Shown here: piece by piece, positions 9,486 to 16,293 of the stretch
Layout: the number at the start of each line of letters is the position of its first letter
Numbering within the stretch: the first letter of the stretch is position 1
NCBI GenBank assembly: GCA_910576995.1
Contig: CAJTLC010000014.1
Location: forward strand, 5,275-69,274
Length of the DNA: 64,000 nt
Source: an uncultured Ruminococcus sp.
GTDB lineage: Bacteria > Bacillota > Clostridia > Oscillospirales > Ruminococcaceae
Direction of reading: 5' to 3'
Notes under the pieces: generated by a model
What the model was told of the DNA's origin: nothing
Databases searched by the model: none
The model's input: the letters and a program-made list of their open reading frames with translations, nothing else
Made by a program: the position numbers and the translations under genes

Positions 9486-9770
9486 AAAACACAAAAAAAC
9501 TCCCGACCTGCAAAACAGGACGAGAGTCAAAACCCGTGGTACCACCTGAAATTACCGCTTATGGCACATATCCAATGCAAAAGCGATCACTCTTGTCCGC
9601 TGTAACGGGCGGATAACGTCGCACCTACTAAATAAAAAATCTATCATCTTCATTTTTCGGATTGCTGCTCGGAAGTGTTATTCGCAAAGGCTCTGTTATG
9701 CGGCTTTCACCTGCCCGCACTCTCTGACAACGAAATCCCATGCTACTTCTCTTCGTCTTAGCATTTATTA
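9486..9770 (-). promoter_or_regulatory. T-box leader (tRNA-Asn type) of asnS-asnA
   Basis: On the minus strand the leader contains the T-box sequence AGGTGGTACCACG (around 9533-9546), which base pairs with the acceptor end of uncharged tRNA, followed by a terminator hairpin. Upstream is a stem I with the AGTA bulge (9744-9748) and AGAGAG. The lower helix GAAG (9751-9754)/CTTC encloses AAC at 9677-9679, the probable specifier codon for asparagine; a second AAC at 9695-9697 is less likely. The downstream asnS gene agrees with this reading. Uncharged tRNA-Asn would favour antitermination. Confidence 0.93.
9492..9528 (-). terminator. Regulated terminator hairpin of the T-box
   Basis: On the minus strand CTCTCGTCCTG pairs with CAGGTCGGGAG around a TTTTG loop and runs into seven Ts. 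It competes with the T-box antiterminator that lies just upstream. Confidence 0.88.
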
Positions 9771-9775
9771 AAATA

Positions 9776-9804
9776 ATCATATCACATTTTTTTTAATTTG
9801 TCAA
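9776..9804 (-). promoter_or_regulatory. Promoter of the T-box-asnS-asnA transcript
   Basis: Minus-strand TTGACA (9799-9804), 17 bp spacer, TATGAT (9776-9781). Transcription should start near 9769, at the 5' edge of stem I. Confidence 0.85.
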
Positions 9805-9833
9805 TACCTATTTTTGAATTTTTTGCAAGAAAC

Positions 9834-9868
9834 AAAAAGATCCCGAATTCAACTAAACGGGATCTTTT
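9834..9868 (-). terminator. Intrinsic terminator of the candidate ncRNA
   Basis: Perfect 11-bp stem AAAAGATCCCG/CGGGATCTTTT with a 12-nt loop; on the minus strand it exits into TTTTTGTTT. It lies upstream of the asnS promoter. Confidence 0.85.
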
Positions 9869-10465
9869 CTATTCACTTTTATTCAATCCATAAGCGCATT
9901 CAATATAATCGAATGCAACGCTAAATTACCTGTTGGACTCACCCTTTCAATTCAAAGAATAGTAATAATACAAAATATTTTCATCGTATCACATACTTTC
10001 AAATCAAAATAAGCATATTTAAAACTTAATTTTCCATTGGTCTTACCTCATAAAATTATTTACCGCATCCAATAACGGTTTAGTGATCATAAGGCAAATT
10101 ATTTTCTCATCGGACTCAACCTTTACAATTTATTTTAGACATTTATCTAAAGACTCATCGTCGAAATTTCAGATAATCCTGTATCTAAATTGAGCTTAGA
10201 TAGAAGCCGATAGTCGTCAGCAATACGGCAACGTCATAATCAAATTATACTTTCTTCCTTTTCAATCAACGGAACAAGTCTGTCGCGACCTATATTCCCA
10301 TTTTTAAAATTTGATTAATCAGTCAGCCCGCCGGCTTCCTGCTGTGATTCTGTTGTAGACTCCATTGGACTCACGCGCCTTTCCGCTATAAATAATTTAC
10401 ATTGAGAAAAATCTCAAACCAAGTAAATTCAGCTGGAGTAAATTTTCTTTTACTCCCTTTCCTTG
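9834..10465 (-). ncRNA. Candidate large structured noncoding RNA (about 630 nt)
   Basis: A self-contained minus-strand transcription unit with no reading frame of useful length: a consensus promoter (10471-10499) and an intrinsic terminator (9834-9868) bracket about 600 nt. The interior is dense in inverted repeats, for example 10435-10456, 10394-10429, 10182-10202, 10134-10151, 10062-10079 and 9897-9917. Four imperfect copies of a GTGAGTCCAATGG-like motif occur at 10365-10384, 10107-10124, 10032-10050 and 9930-9948. The size suggests comparison with large ornate RNAs such as ROOL, GOLLD or OLE, but I cannot assign it to a family by eye. The terminator separates it from the asnS T-box, so it is not simply a longer leader. 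Confidence 0.6.
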
Positions 10466-10470
10466 ATTAT

Positions 10471-10499
10471 ATATTACCACATCTTCAAGCAAATGTCAA
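10471..10499 (-). promoter_or_regulatory. Promoter of the candidate ncRNA
   Basis: Minus-strand TTGACA (10494-10499), 17 bp, TAATAT (10471-10476). Expected start near 10464. It is divergent from the promoter at 10610-10638, so it does not serve that gene. Confidence 0.82.
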
Positions 10500-10609
10500 T
10501 AGTTATTTTAATCTTTCTTGATATTTTTAGTGTATTTTGTATCAATTAACAAAACAAGCCAAAATCAATTGTGCATTTTGACAAAATAAAATTAAATTTA
10601 CAAAAAGAC

Positions 10610-10638
10610 TTGCAATTTTCCAATTAATGATGTATAAT
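10610..10638 (+). promoter_or_regulatory. Promoter of the zinc-ribbon membrane protein gene
   Basis: TTGCAA (10610-10615), 17 bp spacer, TATAAT (10633-10638), giving a very short leader before AAGGAG (10656-10661) and ATG 10669. Confidence 0.8.
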
Positions 10639-10668
10639 TAAATGGATAACTTTTTAAGGAGTGGTCTT

Positions 10669-11382
10669 ATGCCTTATTGCGAACGCTGCGGAAAGCAGTT
10701 GGAAGACGGTCAGATATGTAGCTGCACCGCTAATCAAAACCCTAATTTAAATCAAGAAAATATTCAGCCGCCGCCTCCACTGTACAATCAAGCTGTATAT
10801 GCGAACGGATACAACAATATGAATGACCCAAATGCGCCAAAGAAAAAAAGTAAGGTTTGGCCTATTATCCTTATTATAGCGATTCCATTACTTCTTATTG
10901 CACTTGTTGTCGTTGGAATTTTAGCGGCGATCTTCGTCCCTGCCATGATTGGATATACAAACAAATCCAAGCTTGCTGCGCAGAATTCATACAGTTCAAG
11001 CATTAGCAAAGCCATAAACACGGCTATGACTGAACTGGATGATGAGGGTTATGACGTTTACGGTAATTATTTTATTTGTTCAAATGAAGACAATAGTTTC
11101 TGCTTCGACAGTGACAGCGAAGATCTGGATTACAGCGATCTGAATGATCGTATAAATGAATATTTTTCCGACAGTGAAACCGGCAGCTGGTTCGCCGTTT
11201 ATGAATACGGAACTGTAACATACGTCGCAAGCGCGGAGTCATGGGAAAGCGAAATTGTTGGCACATATCCGTCAACTTCATCGCTCGACTCGCCAAAAGG
11301 TTATGGAAAAATATATTATGACGACGAATCTTTGGGCGATATTTATGAAGATACGCTCGAAACTATTATTAATTCATATTAA
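10669..11382 (+). CDS. Zinc-ribbon membrane protein with pilin-like helix
   Basis: 237 aa from the ATG preceded by AAGGAG; the frame opens 27 bp earlier, but that start has no ribosome site. Residues 1-22 are a short zinc ribbon (CERCGKQ...ICSC), followed by a Pro/Asn-rich linker, one hydrophobic segment (about residues 64-90) and an extracytoplasmic domain. The end of the helix, VVGILAAIFVPAMIGYTNKS, strongly resembles type IV prepilin helices (GILAAIAIPxxxxY), but there is no prepilin peptidase leader in front. The C-terminal domain is acidic and unrecognised. Function unknown. Confidence 0.75.
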   Translation: MPYCERCGKQLEDGQICSCTANQNPNLNQENIQPPPPLYNQAVYANGYNNMNDPNAPKKKSKVWPIILIIAIPLLLIALVVVGILAAIFVPAMIGYTNKSKLAAQNSYSSSISKAINTAMTELDDEGYDVYGNYFICSNEDNSFCFDSDSEDLDYSDLNDRINEYFSDSETGSWFAVYEYGTVTYVASAESWESEIVGTYPSTSSLDSPKGYGKIYYDDESLGDIYEDTLETIINSY

Positions 11383-11390
11383 TTGCAAAG

Positions 11391-11419
11391 AAAAAGCAGT
11401 CCATGCGGGCTGCTTTTTT
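11391..11419 (+). terminator. Terminator after the zinc-ribbon gene
   Basis: AAAAGCAGTCC pairs with GGGCTGCTTTT, then Ts. It is also usable in reverse for the convergent ydbC-like gene. Confidence 0.85.
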
Positions 11420-11421
11420 GG

Positions 11422-11661
11422 TTATTCCATATCAAACGAATCAAGATCGATGCTTTCCAAAAGCTCTTTAAGGGAAGCGAGTTCGTCAACTGTAAGAGTT
11501 ACGCCCTTTCCCATTCTCGAATGGTCTGGAGACCACTCGCGAATATCATACTTAGGATCTTTCTCATTCCAGCTGACCATGTTCAATTCCTTCGTCCAGC
11601 CCTTGGCATTCTCGGAAAGAACCCCGATCTTTTCAGTAATTTCGTATTTCAGCTCTGCCAT
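11422..11661 (-). CDS. YdbC-like PC4-family single-stranded nucleic-acid binding protein
   Basis: 79 aa. The sequence (ELKYEITEKIGVLSENAKGW, then NMVSWNEKDPKYDIREWSPD and MGKGVTLT) follows the bacterial PC4/YdbC family, homodimeric proteins that bind single-stranded DNA or RNA. Start preceded by GAAAGGAG. A minus-strand TGGACA-17-TACAAT promoter lies about 40 bp upstream (near 11715-11745). Single-gene unit convergent with its neighbour. The precise cellular role of the bacterial members is not well defined. Confidence 0.88.
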   Translation of the reverse strand: MAELKYEITEKIGVLSENAKGWTKELNMVSWNEKDPKYDIREWSPDHSRMGKGVTLTVDELASLKELLESIDLDSFDME

Positions 11662-11772
11662 AATAACTCTCCTTTCAATACGGGCAAGCCCTTATTTGCA
11701 CTCGGCTTTATTATTGTATCACAAATTTCTCAATTTGTCCACCCTTTTTATGCCGAAGAATAAAATTATTAT

Positions 11773-11801
11773 TTGACAAATCGCCGTAAATGTGGTATAA
11801 T
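11773..11801 (+). promoter_or_regulatory. Promoter of the 11841 membrane protein gene
   Basis: TTGACA (11773-11778), 17 bp, TATAAT (11796-11801). Confidence 0.88.
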
Positions 11802-11840
11802 CAATTCATCAGACAAACCACATTAAGGATGTGAGACGAT

Positions 11841-12617
11841 TTGAAGTTAAAAAAATATTTCCCGACAATTAAAATGCGCTTCTACTTTTTGAAATTTGCA
11901 TTCAGATTGACTGCATTCGGCATCATGATATGGCTTTACATAAAAGATAAACATAAATTTTATGAATACACTACCACAAATATTTCTGATGGAATAAACT
12001 TTATGCATCTAATGTGGGCGGTTTTTATGATATTAATGCTTCTGCATCTTATTCCGCCAAAATTCATTTCAATGGGCGGCGGCAAAAAACGTGCCGTCAA
12101 TTTCAAAATGATTCCGAATTATTCCGAAGCCGAACTCTACAAATTCATCCATAATGAAAACGTTAAGGCGTGGAGATCAATGCTGGCATGGCTGGCGGGA
12201 AATGCGGTTATCGGCGCGCTTTATTTTCTGAAGCTGATCGGAAATCCCGAATTACTGCTGATTACAGGATTTTATTTTATAAGCGACTATGTATGCATCC
12301 TGATTTTTTGTCCATTCCAGATTTTCGGACAAAAAGATCGCTGCTGCGTGAATTGCCGAATCTACGACTGGGGACATTTTTTCATGTTCACCCCAATGCT
12401 TTTCATTCGTACTTTTTACAGCTGGTCGCTGTTTTTCATGGGGGCGGCGGTAATCATTCATTGGGAATATATGTGGACGAAATACCCTGAACGCTTTTGG
12501 TTCGGCTCAAATCAAACGCTTAGCTGTGCCAACTGCAAAGATAAGACCTGCGCAATCAAAAAAGATGTAACTAAACAATTCAAGAATTTATTAAAAAATA
12601 AGAAGCAGATTTCCTGA
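11841..12617 (+). CDS. Polytopic membrane protein with paired cysteine motifs, unknown function
   Basis: 258 aa; starts with TTG at 11841 after AAGGATGTGAG. Four to five hydrophobic segments are visible (about residues 15-35, 50-70, 112-130, 135-160, 180-215). Two cysteine clusters, CCVNCR (about residue 170) and SCANCKDKTC (about residue 232), look like metal- or cluster-binding sites on the same side of the membrane. I do not recognise the family. Single-gene unit with a consensus promoter and a terminator shared with the convergent AraC gene. Confidence 0.7.
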   Translation: MKLKKYFPTIKMRFYFLKFAFRLTAFGIMIWLYIKDKHKFYEYTTTNISDGINFMHLMWAVFMILMLLHLIPPKFISMGGGKKRAVNFKMIPNYSEAELYKFIHNENVKAWRSMLAWLAGNAVIGALYFLKLIGNPELLLITGFYFISDYVCILIFCPFQIFGQKDRCCVNCRIYDWGHFFMFTPMLFIRTFYSWSLFFMGAAVIIHWEYMWTKYPERFWFGSNQTLSCANCKDKTCAIKKDVTKQFKNLLKNKKQIS

Positions 12618-12638
12618 TTTTTTCGTTAAATCTGCTTC
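12602..12638. terminator. Bidirectional terminator
   Basis: Perfect arms GAAGCAGATTT/AAATCTGCTTC with T-rich flanks on both strands, between two convergent genes. Confidence 0.88.
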
Positions 12639-12644
12639 TTTATT

Positions 12645-13505
12645 TTATTCACGCCACATCTTTCTATAGGCAAAACAGGTAACATTTTCAGATTTTTTGA
12701 ATTGCCGCGCAAAATAACTCTGATCGTTGAATCCACACAAATGGGCAATTTCTTCAACTGATTTTTCAGAAAAACGCAGCAATTTCTTTCCGTAATTAAT
12801 ACGGCAAGTGATAATATGCTGAAAAATCGTCTTACCATATATTTTTTTATATTCACGTGTAAGATAAAATTTGCTTATGTAAAAATCAGAGGCGATCTGC
12901 TCCAAAGAAAGATCCTGACAGAAATTCTCCTCGATATAAGAATTGACCGTCGCAAGTTTTTGTTTAAGCGCAGAATCGGTAGTCGCTTCAGATTGATCAA
13001 CAGACAGCGAAAGCGTCAGAGCCTTTACGATCAAACCCGATGTCAGAAGTTCAGTATTAGGATTATTTTGCTCATTGACATTGATGATCTCAAGTATAGA
13101 TGCAACTATTTTATCAAAGGAAGATGGAGAAAAAACATTTTTGAATTGTGATACAAAATATTCATAATACTGGCGTGAAGTCGCACCGTTAAAATGTACC
13201 CATAGAAGTTCCCAAGGATCGCTGTCAGAACTAATATAATTATGTGGAATTCGGCAGTCAATGAAAAAACAATCTCCTGATTTCAGGTAAAAAGTCTCAT
13301 TACCGAACGTCAATTCACCGCTTCCGGACGCTACCGCCACTAACAGAAATGAATCCAGATTCTTGCGATGCGTCGCTTTAAAATCTTCTTTTTTAATTAT
13401 CCCCGCTTCCTGAATATAGAAAAAAGCATTTTTGGCAGCGATCGTAGGCGTACTAATTATCCGCTTAGACTGCGTATTTTTGAATCCGCTATTACAGTTT
13501 TCCAT
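12645..13505 (-). CDS. AraC-family transcriptional regulator
   Basis: 286 aa DNA-binding regulator. The N-terminal half is a cupin-like ligand domain (GSGELTFGNETFYLKSGDCF, then CRIPHNYIS), of the type that senses sugars in Firmicutes. The C-terminal 100 residues hold two helix-turn-helix motifs: LEQIASDFYISKFYLTREYK and VEEIAHLCGFNDQSYFARQF. A GGAG site precedes the ATG. No sugar-transport or glycosidase gene is adjacent in the window, so the regulon cannot be inferred. Confidence 0.92.
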   Translation of the reverse strand: MENCNSGFKNTQSKRIISTPTIAAKNAFFYIQEAGIIKKEDFKATHRKNLDSFLLVAVASGSGELTFGNETFYLKSGDCFFIDCRIPHNYISSDSDPWELLWVHFNGATSRQYYEYFVSQFKNVFSPSSFDKIVASILEIINVNEQNNPNTELLTSGLIVKALTLSLSVDQSEATTDSALKQKLATVNSYIEENFCQDLSLEQIASDFYISKFYLTREYKKIYGKTIFQHIITCRINYGKKLLRFSEKSVEEIAHLCGFNDQSYFARQFKKSENVTCFAYRKMWRE

Positions 13506-13591
13506 TTTTTCAAATCTCCAAAACCATCTTTTTCATTGTACATTATATCATAGGATTCATGATTTGTCAATATATTTTGAATAATATTGCT

Positions 13592-13849
13592 TCATTTAAT
13601 CATCAAAACTGTCACACAAATCAACGCCGCTGACAATAATGAGCAAACAAGAAATTTCCCGATTTTAAGCGATAATCTTTTCCTCCTGACGCTAAGTCCG
13701 GAATCAGCTAAAAATCGGTCAATTTCACGGCATGAAACCTCGCCCGGAAGCATTTTGACTCCCGGTCTGAGATAAAAAACAGCACGTTCAAAGTAAATAC
13801 TGTCGGTATTGTTGACCTCGATTATCTGTTTGTTGACGCCTTTTATCAT
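13592..13849 (-). CDS. Small protein with C-terminal membrane anchor
   Basis: 85 aa, no family recognised. Supported by a strong GGAGG ribosome site at the right distance from ATG and a coherent composition: a soluble N-terminal part (residues 1-60) and one hydrophobic helix (about residues 64-83, VCSLLSAALICVTVLMI), giving a tail-anchored topology. It lies 80 bp downstream of the OGG-type glycosylase gene on the same strand and may be co-transcribed. Confidence 0.6.
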   Translation of the reverse strand: MIKGVNKQIIEVNNTDSIYFERAVFYLRPGVKMLPGEVSCREIDRFLADSGLSVRRKRLSLKIGKFLVCSLLSAALICVTVLMIK

Positions 13850-13929
13850 TTCAATTCCTCCATTATTTACAGATCGTTTTCATAATTAAATATTGACCGC
13901 GCGTATAAATTTATACATAATTATAAAAA

Positions 13930-14739
13930 TCATTTCAAATTTCTTATGTAATGGAAGAGATACTGTTGAGCAATACCCGCATTTTTCTGTGCAAATTCGG
14001 GAAATCCTGCCGGATAATACTCCGCAAGAACACGCTTTATCCATACATCGACAGGAAAAGCTTCCGTGCGGTGCATTCCAAAAAGCAGCACGCATTCCGC
14101 AACTTTCGGTCCGACTCCTTTTATCTCTTTCAGCGATTTTCGAGCGTCGTCAATAGGCGCTACGGCAATCTTGGCAAGGTCGATTTTTCCTGAATTTACA
14201 CAATATGCAGCATCGCATATATATTTTGCACGAAATCCGCTGCGCAGGTAAGACAGACTATCGGGAGTTTCATCGGCAAGATCGGCAGCAGTTGGAAATT
14301 TTCCGCCGTAATGCTCGCACAATCTGCCGATTATGCCTTTAATTCGCGGAATATTATTATTTTGGGAAATTATAAAACTAATCAGACATTCCCAGCTGTC
14401 CTGACGCAAAAGTCGGATTCCGCCCGCAAATTCACACGCTTTCGAGAGCGTTTCATCAGCCGAAAATTCATTTTTCATGGCGGAATAATCAGTTTCAAAA
14501 TCAAAATAATTAACCCATTTGCCAATGAAATCTTCCTCAGAAACGTCGTGAAAGACAAACTCCCCGCTTTCATTCTGCGAAATCGTGAGCGCGTCATTTA
14601 AAAAATGACCTGTATACGCGCTTTTCCCGATACCATCAATTTTCTGCCAACGAAAAGCTTGACCGCAATCCAACGTTTCATCCAGATCAAAATCATCTTC
14701 ACTTACTATTATGTCGTTATTTTTAACACAATATTCCAA
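13930..14739 (-). CDS. ogg: 8-oxoguanine DNA glycosylase (OGG1-type)
   Basis: Base-excision repair enzyme that removes oxidised guanine and cuts the strand. The N-terminal OGG domain (TLDCGQAFRWQKIDG) is followed by the helix-hairpin-helix core: IKGVGPKVAECVLLFG carries the catalytic lysine, and FPVDVWIKRVL the conserved aspartate. The reading frame extends to a GTG at 14748, but AAGGAG overlaps that codon; the TTG at 14739 has 8-bp spacing and is the better start (about 269 aa). Divergent from the alarmone synthetase gene. Confidence 0.9.
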   Translation of the reverse strand: MEYCVKNNDIIVSEDDFDLDETLDCGQAFRWQKIDGIGKSAYTGHFLNDALTISQNESGEFVFHDVSEEDFIGKWVNYFDFETDYSAMKNEFSADETLSKACEFAGGIRLLRQDSWECLISFIISQNNNIPRIKGIIGRLCEHYGGKFPTAADLADETPDSLSYLRSGFRAKYICDAAYCVNSGKIDLAKIAVAPIDDARKSLKEIKGVGPKVAECVLLFGMHRTEAFPVDVWIKRVLAEYYPAGFPEFAQKNAGIAQQYLFHYIRNLK

Positions 14740-14919
14740 AATTTTCACTCCTTTTTCAGAAAAAACACTTGATTTTTCTATTTAATTATACTAAAATAAT
14801 AATAAGAATTCAAGCTATTTTTTGCGAATTTTATTTATTTTTATTTAATTATTTATATATTAGTAATCAAGCTTTACAAGATAAAAAATACTTTGTGTAT
14901 AAAATCGAAAGGAGATAAC

Positions 14920-15612
14920 ATGAACGATATAGACTTCTACATTGAGGGGATTCAGCAGCTGCCTGCAATTGTTGAGAAAAACCCGAAAAATCAGGAAAAA
15001 CTGGCGGAAGCTTTTATGGAATTCATGCAGCTTTGCCATTTGTACGAATCCGCGATCGAGGTTGTAAAAACTTATCTTGGAATTCTCGACAGCGAATTTA
15101 ATATGAAATTTCAGCGAAATCCAATACATAATATAGAGAGCCGCCTGAAATCAGCTGAATCTATAATGAATAAGCTTCAAAAGAAGGGGCTTGCGATAAC
15201 TCCCGATAATGCTCGAAAAAATCTGCTCGACATCGCCGGGATACGCGTCACCTGTTCTTTTATAAGCGACATATATGTTCTCGCAGAAATGCTGACGCAT
15301 CGAGACGATTTTGTTGTAATTAAACAAAAAGATTACATAAAGCACCCTAAGCCAAGCGGTTACCGAAGCTATCACCTTATTATAAATGTCCCCGTTTACC
15401 TTGCAGCGCAGAAAAAATATGCGCCCGTAGAAATTCAAATACGCACTCTTGCCATGGATTTCTGGGCAAGTATCGAACATCAGCTTAAATATAAACCCTC
15501 AACGGCAATAACTCCCGAAATTTCCGAAGAATTGCGGATCTGCGCCGAACAGATCGCCGAGACTGATATGCAGATGCAGAAGATCTATTCAGAGATAAAC
15601 AATCTGGGATAG
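14920..15612 (+). CDS. relQ: Small alarmone synthetase, RelQ/YjbM type (GTP pyrophosphokinase)
   Basis: Transfers pyrophosphate from ATP to GTP/GDP to make (p)ppGpp. 230 aa and synthetase-only: no HD hydrolase, TGS or ACT domain. Signatures: GIRVTCSFISDIYVLAEML, YIKHPKPSGYRSYHLIINVP and VEIQIRTLAMDFWASIEHQL. The frame opens at a TTG 27 bp upstream, but GAAAGGAG is placed for ATG 14920. It is a single-gene unit, so regulation is probably transcriptional. Confidence 0.93.
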   Translation: MNDIDFYIEGIQQLPAIVEKNPKNQEKLAEAFMEFMQLCHLYESAIEVVKTYLGILDSEFNMKFQRNPIHNIESRLKSAESIMNKLQKKGLAITPDNARKNLLDIAGIRVTCSFISDIYVLAEMLTHRDDFVVIKQKDYIKHPKPSGYRSYHLIINVPVYLAAQKKYAPVEIQIRTLAMDFWASIEHQLKYKPSTAITPEISEELRICAEQIAETDMQMQKIYSEINNLG

Positions 15613-15670
15613 AAACGCATAATTTCTCCTTTTTCGCCAAAAATCCGCCTTAAATTACATAAGAGACCTG

Positions 15671-15699
15671 TTCACTTTGATATTGAAGCGTGGTATAAT
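15671..15699 (+). promoter_or_regulatory. Promoter of the DUF6514-like gene
   Basis: Good -10 TATAAT (15694-15699) with a weak -35 TTCACT at 17 bp. Confidence 0.65.
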
Positions 15700-15732
15700 T
15701 ATTTCACGCAGAAATAGAAAGGAGCATTCGAA

Positions 15733-16035
15733 ATGTTCGGAATGGTGAGGAAGATAAAACGTATTGTTCGTGACAGAACTGTGTATATGGAGGTGTACGG
15801 CGATAACAAAATATCATATAGGGTAACAGCAGGAAGAATGACTGAAAACGGCAGCGACGTGATTACTTATGGAATTGAAGCAGAAGATCTCAATACGGGT
15901 GAAAAGGCTTCTATTCCTGATTTTTCACGTGATATTGAAGATGCAGTTGATTTCGCCGAAATGCTTATATCGGCAAGAACCCACCCTTCAAAACTCTATA
16001 GTTGCGCTCTCAATTATTTGCGTATGTCGATTTGA
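15733..16035 (+). CDS. Small DUF6514-like protein
   Basis: 100 aa soluble protein. The pattern (VYMEVYGDNKISYRVTAG, then YGIEAED...SIPDFSRDIEDAVDFAEMLI) fits the small DUF6514 family of Clostridia, for which no function is established. Start preceded by GAAAGGAG. Single-gene unit with its own promoter. Family assignment from memory of the pattern, so moderate. Confidence 0.7.
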   Translation: MFGMVRKIKRIVRDRTVYMEVYGDNKISYRVTAGRMTENGSDVITYGIEAEDLNTGEKASIPDFSRDIEDAVDFAEMLISARTHPSKLYSCALNYLRMSI

Positions 16036-16112
16036 ATGCGCTATAATGTGTTGACGCTACCGATAAACATATCCATAATTGTGAACAATTTGCTAAAATT
16101 TTACTGAAAGTA

Positions 16113-16141
16113 TAGACAAACTTATAGATATATGATATAAT
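16113..16141 (+). promoter_or_regulatory. Promoter upstream of the first GGDEF gene
   Basis: TAGACA (16113-16118), 17 bp, TATAAT (16136-16141). It places the element at 16176-16274 inside the 5' leader. Confidence 0.75.
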
Positions 16142-16175
16142 AATAGTGGTATATAAATAAGCAATTTTTTATTAT

Positions 16176-16274
16176 GGCATCCTCTAAAAATCTGTTTGGT
16201 TAAGCAGATGACGTGCAAAGCCATCAGGCAGTCTTTGCGCGGTACTGCCTTAAAAGAGTTTTTTAGAGCCTGCC
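16176..16274 (+). repeat. Palindromic element in the leader of the first GGDEF gene
   Basis: Imperfect terminal inverted repeats (GGCATCCTCTAAAAATCT at the left, matched by AGAGTTTTTTAGAGCCTGCC at the right) enclose two hairpins: ATCTG...CAGAT and GTGCAAAG (16213-16220)/CTTTGCGC (16233-16240), the latter overlapping GGCAGT/ACTGCC. The ends match the palindrome at 44175-44335, and the inner hairpin matches elements at 56098, 60692 and 62516. A c-di-GMP-I aptamer was considered because GACG..CAAAGCC occurs and the next gene is a GGDEF protein, but the conserved 5' and 3' aptamer segments are not evident. Confidence 0.6.
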
Positions 16275-16293
16275 TTATGTTTGGTGGGATTTT

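Noticed and set aside
16176..16274. c-di-GMP class I riboswitch in front of the first GGDEF gene
   Set aside because: GACG..CAAAGCC after a hairpin looks like part of the class I core and the gene context fits, but the conserved 5' GGCAAA and the 3' receptor strand are not seen, and the ends and hairpin recur at unrelated sites (44175, 56098, 62516). Kept as a repeat, with the alternative noted.
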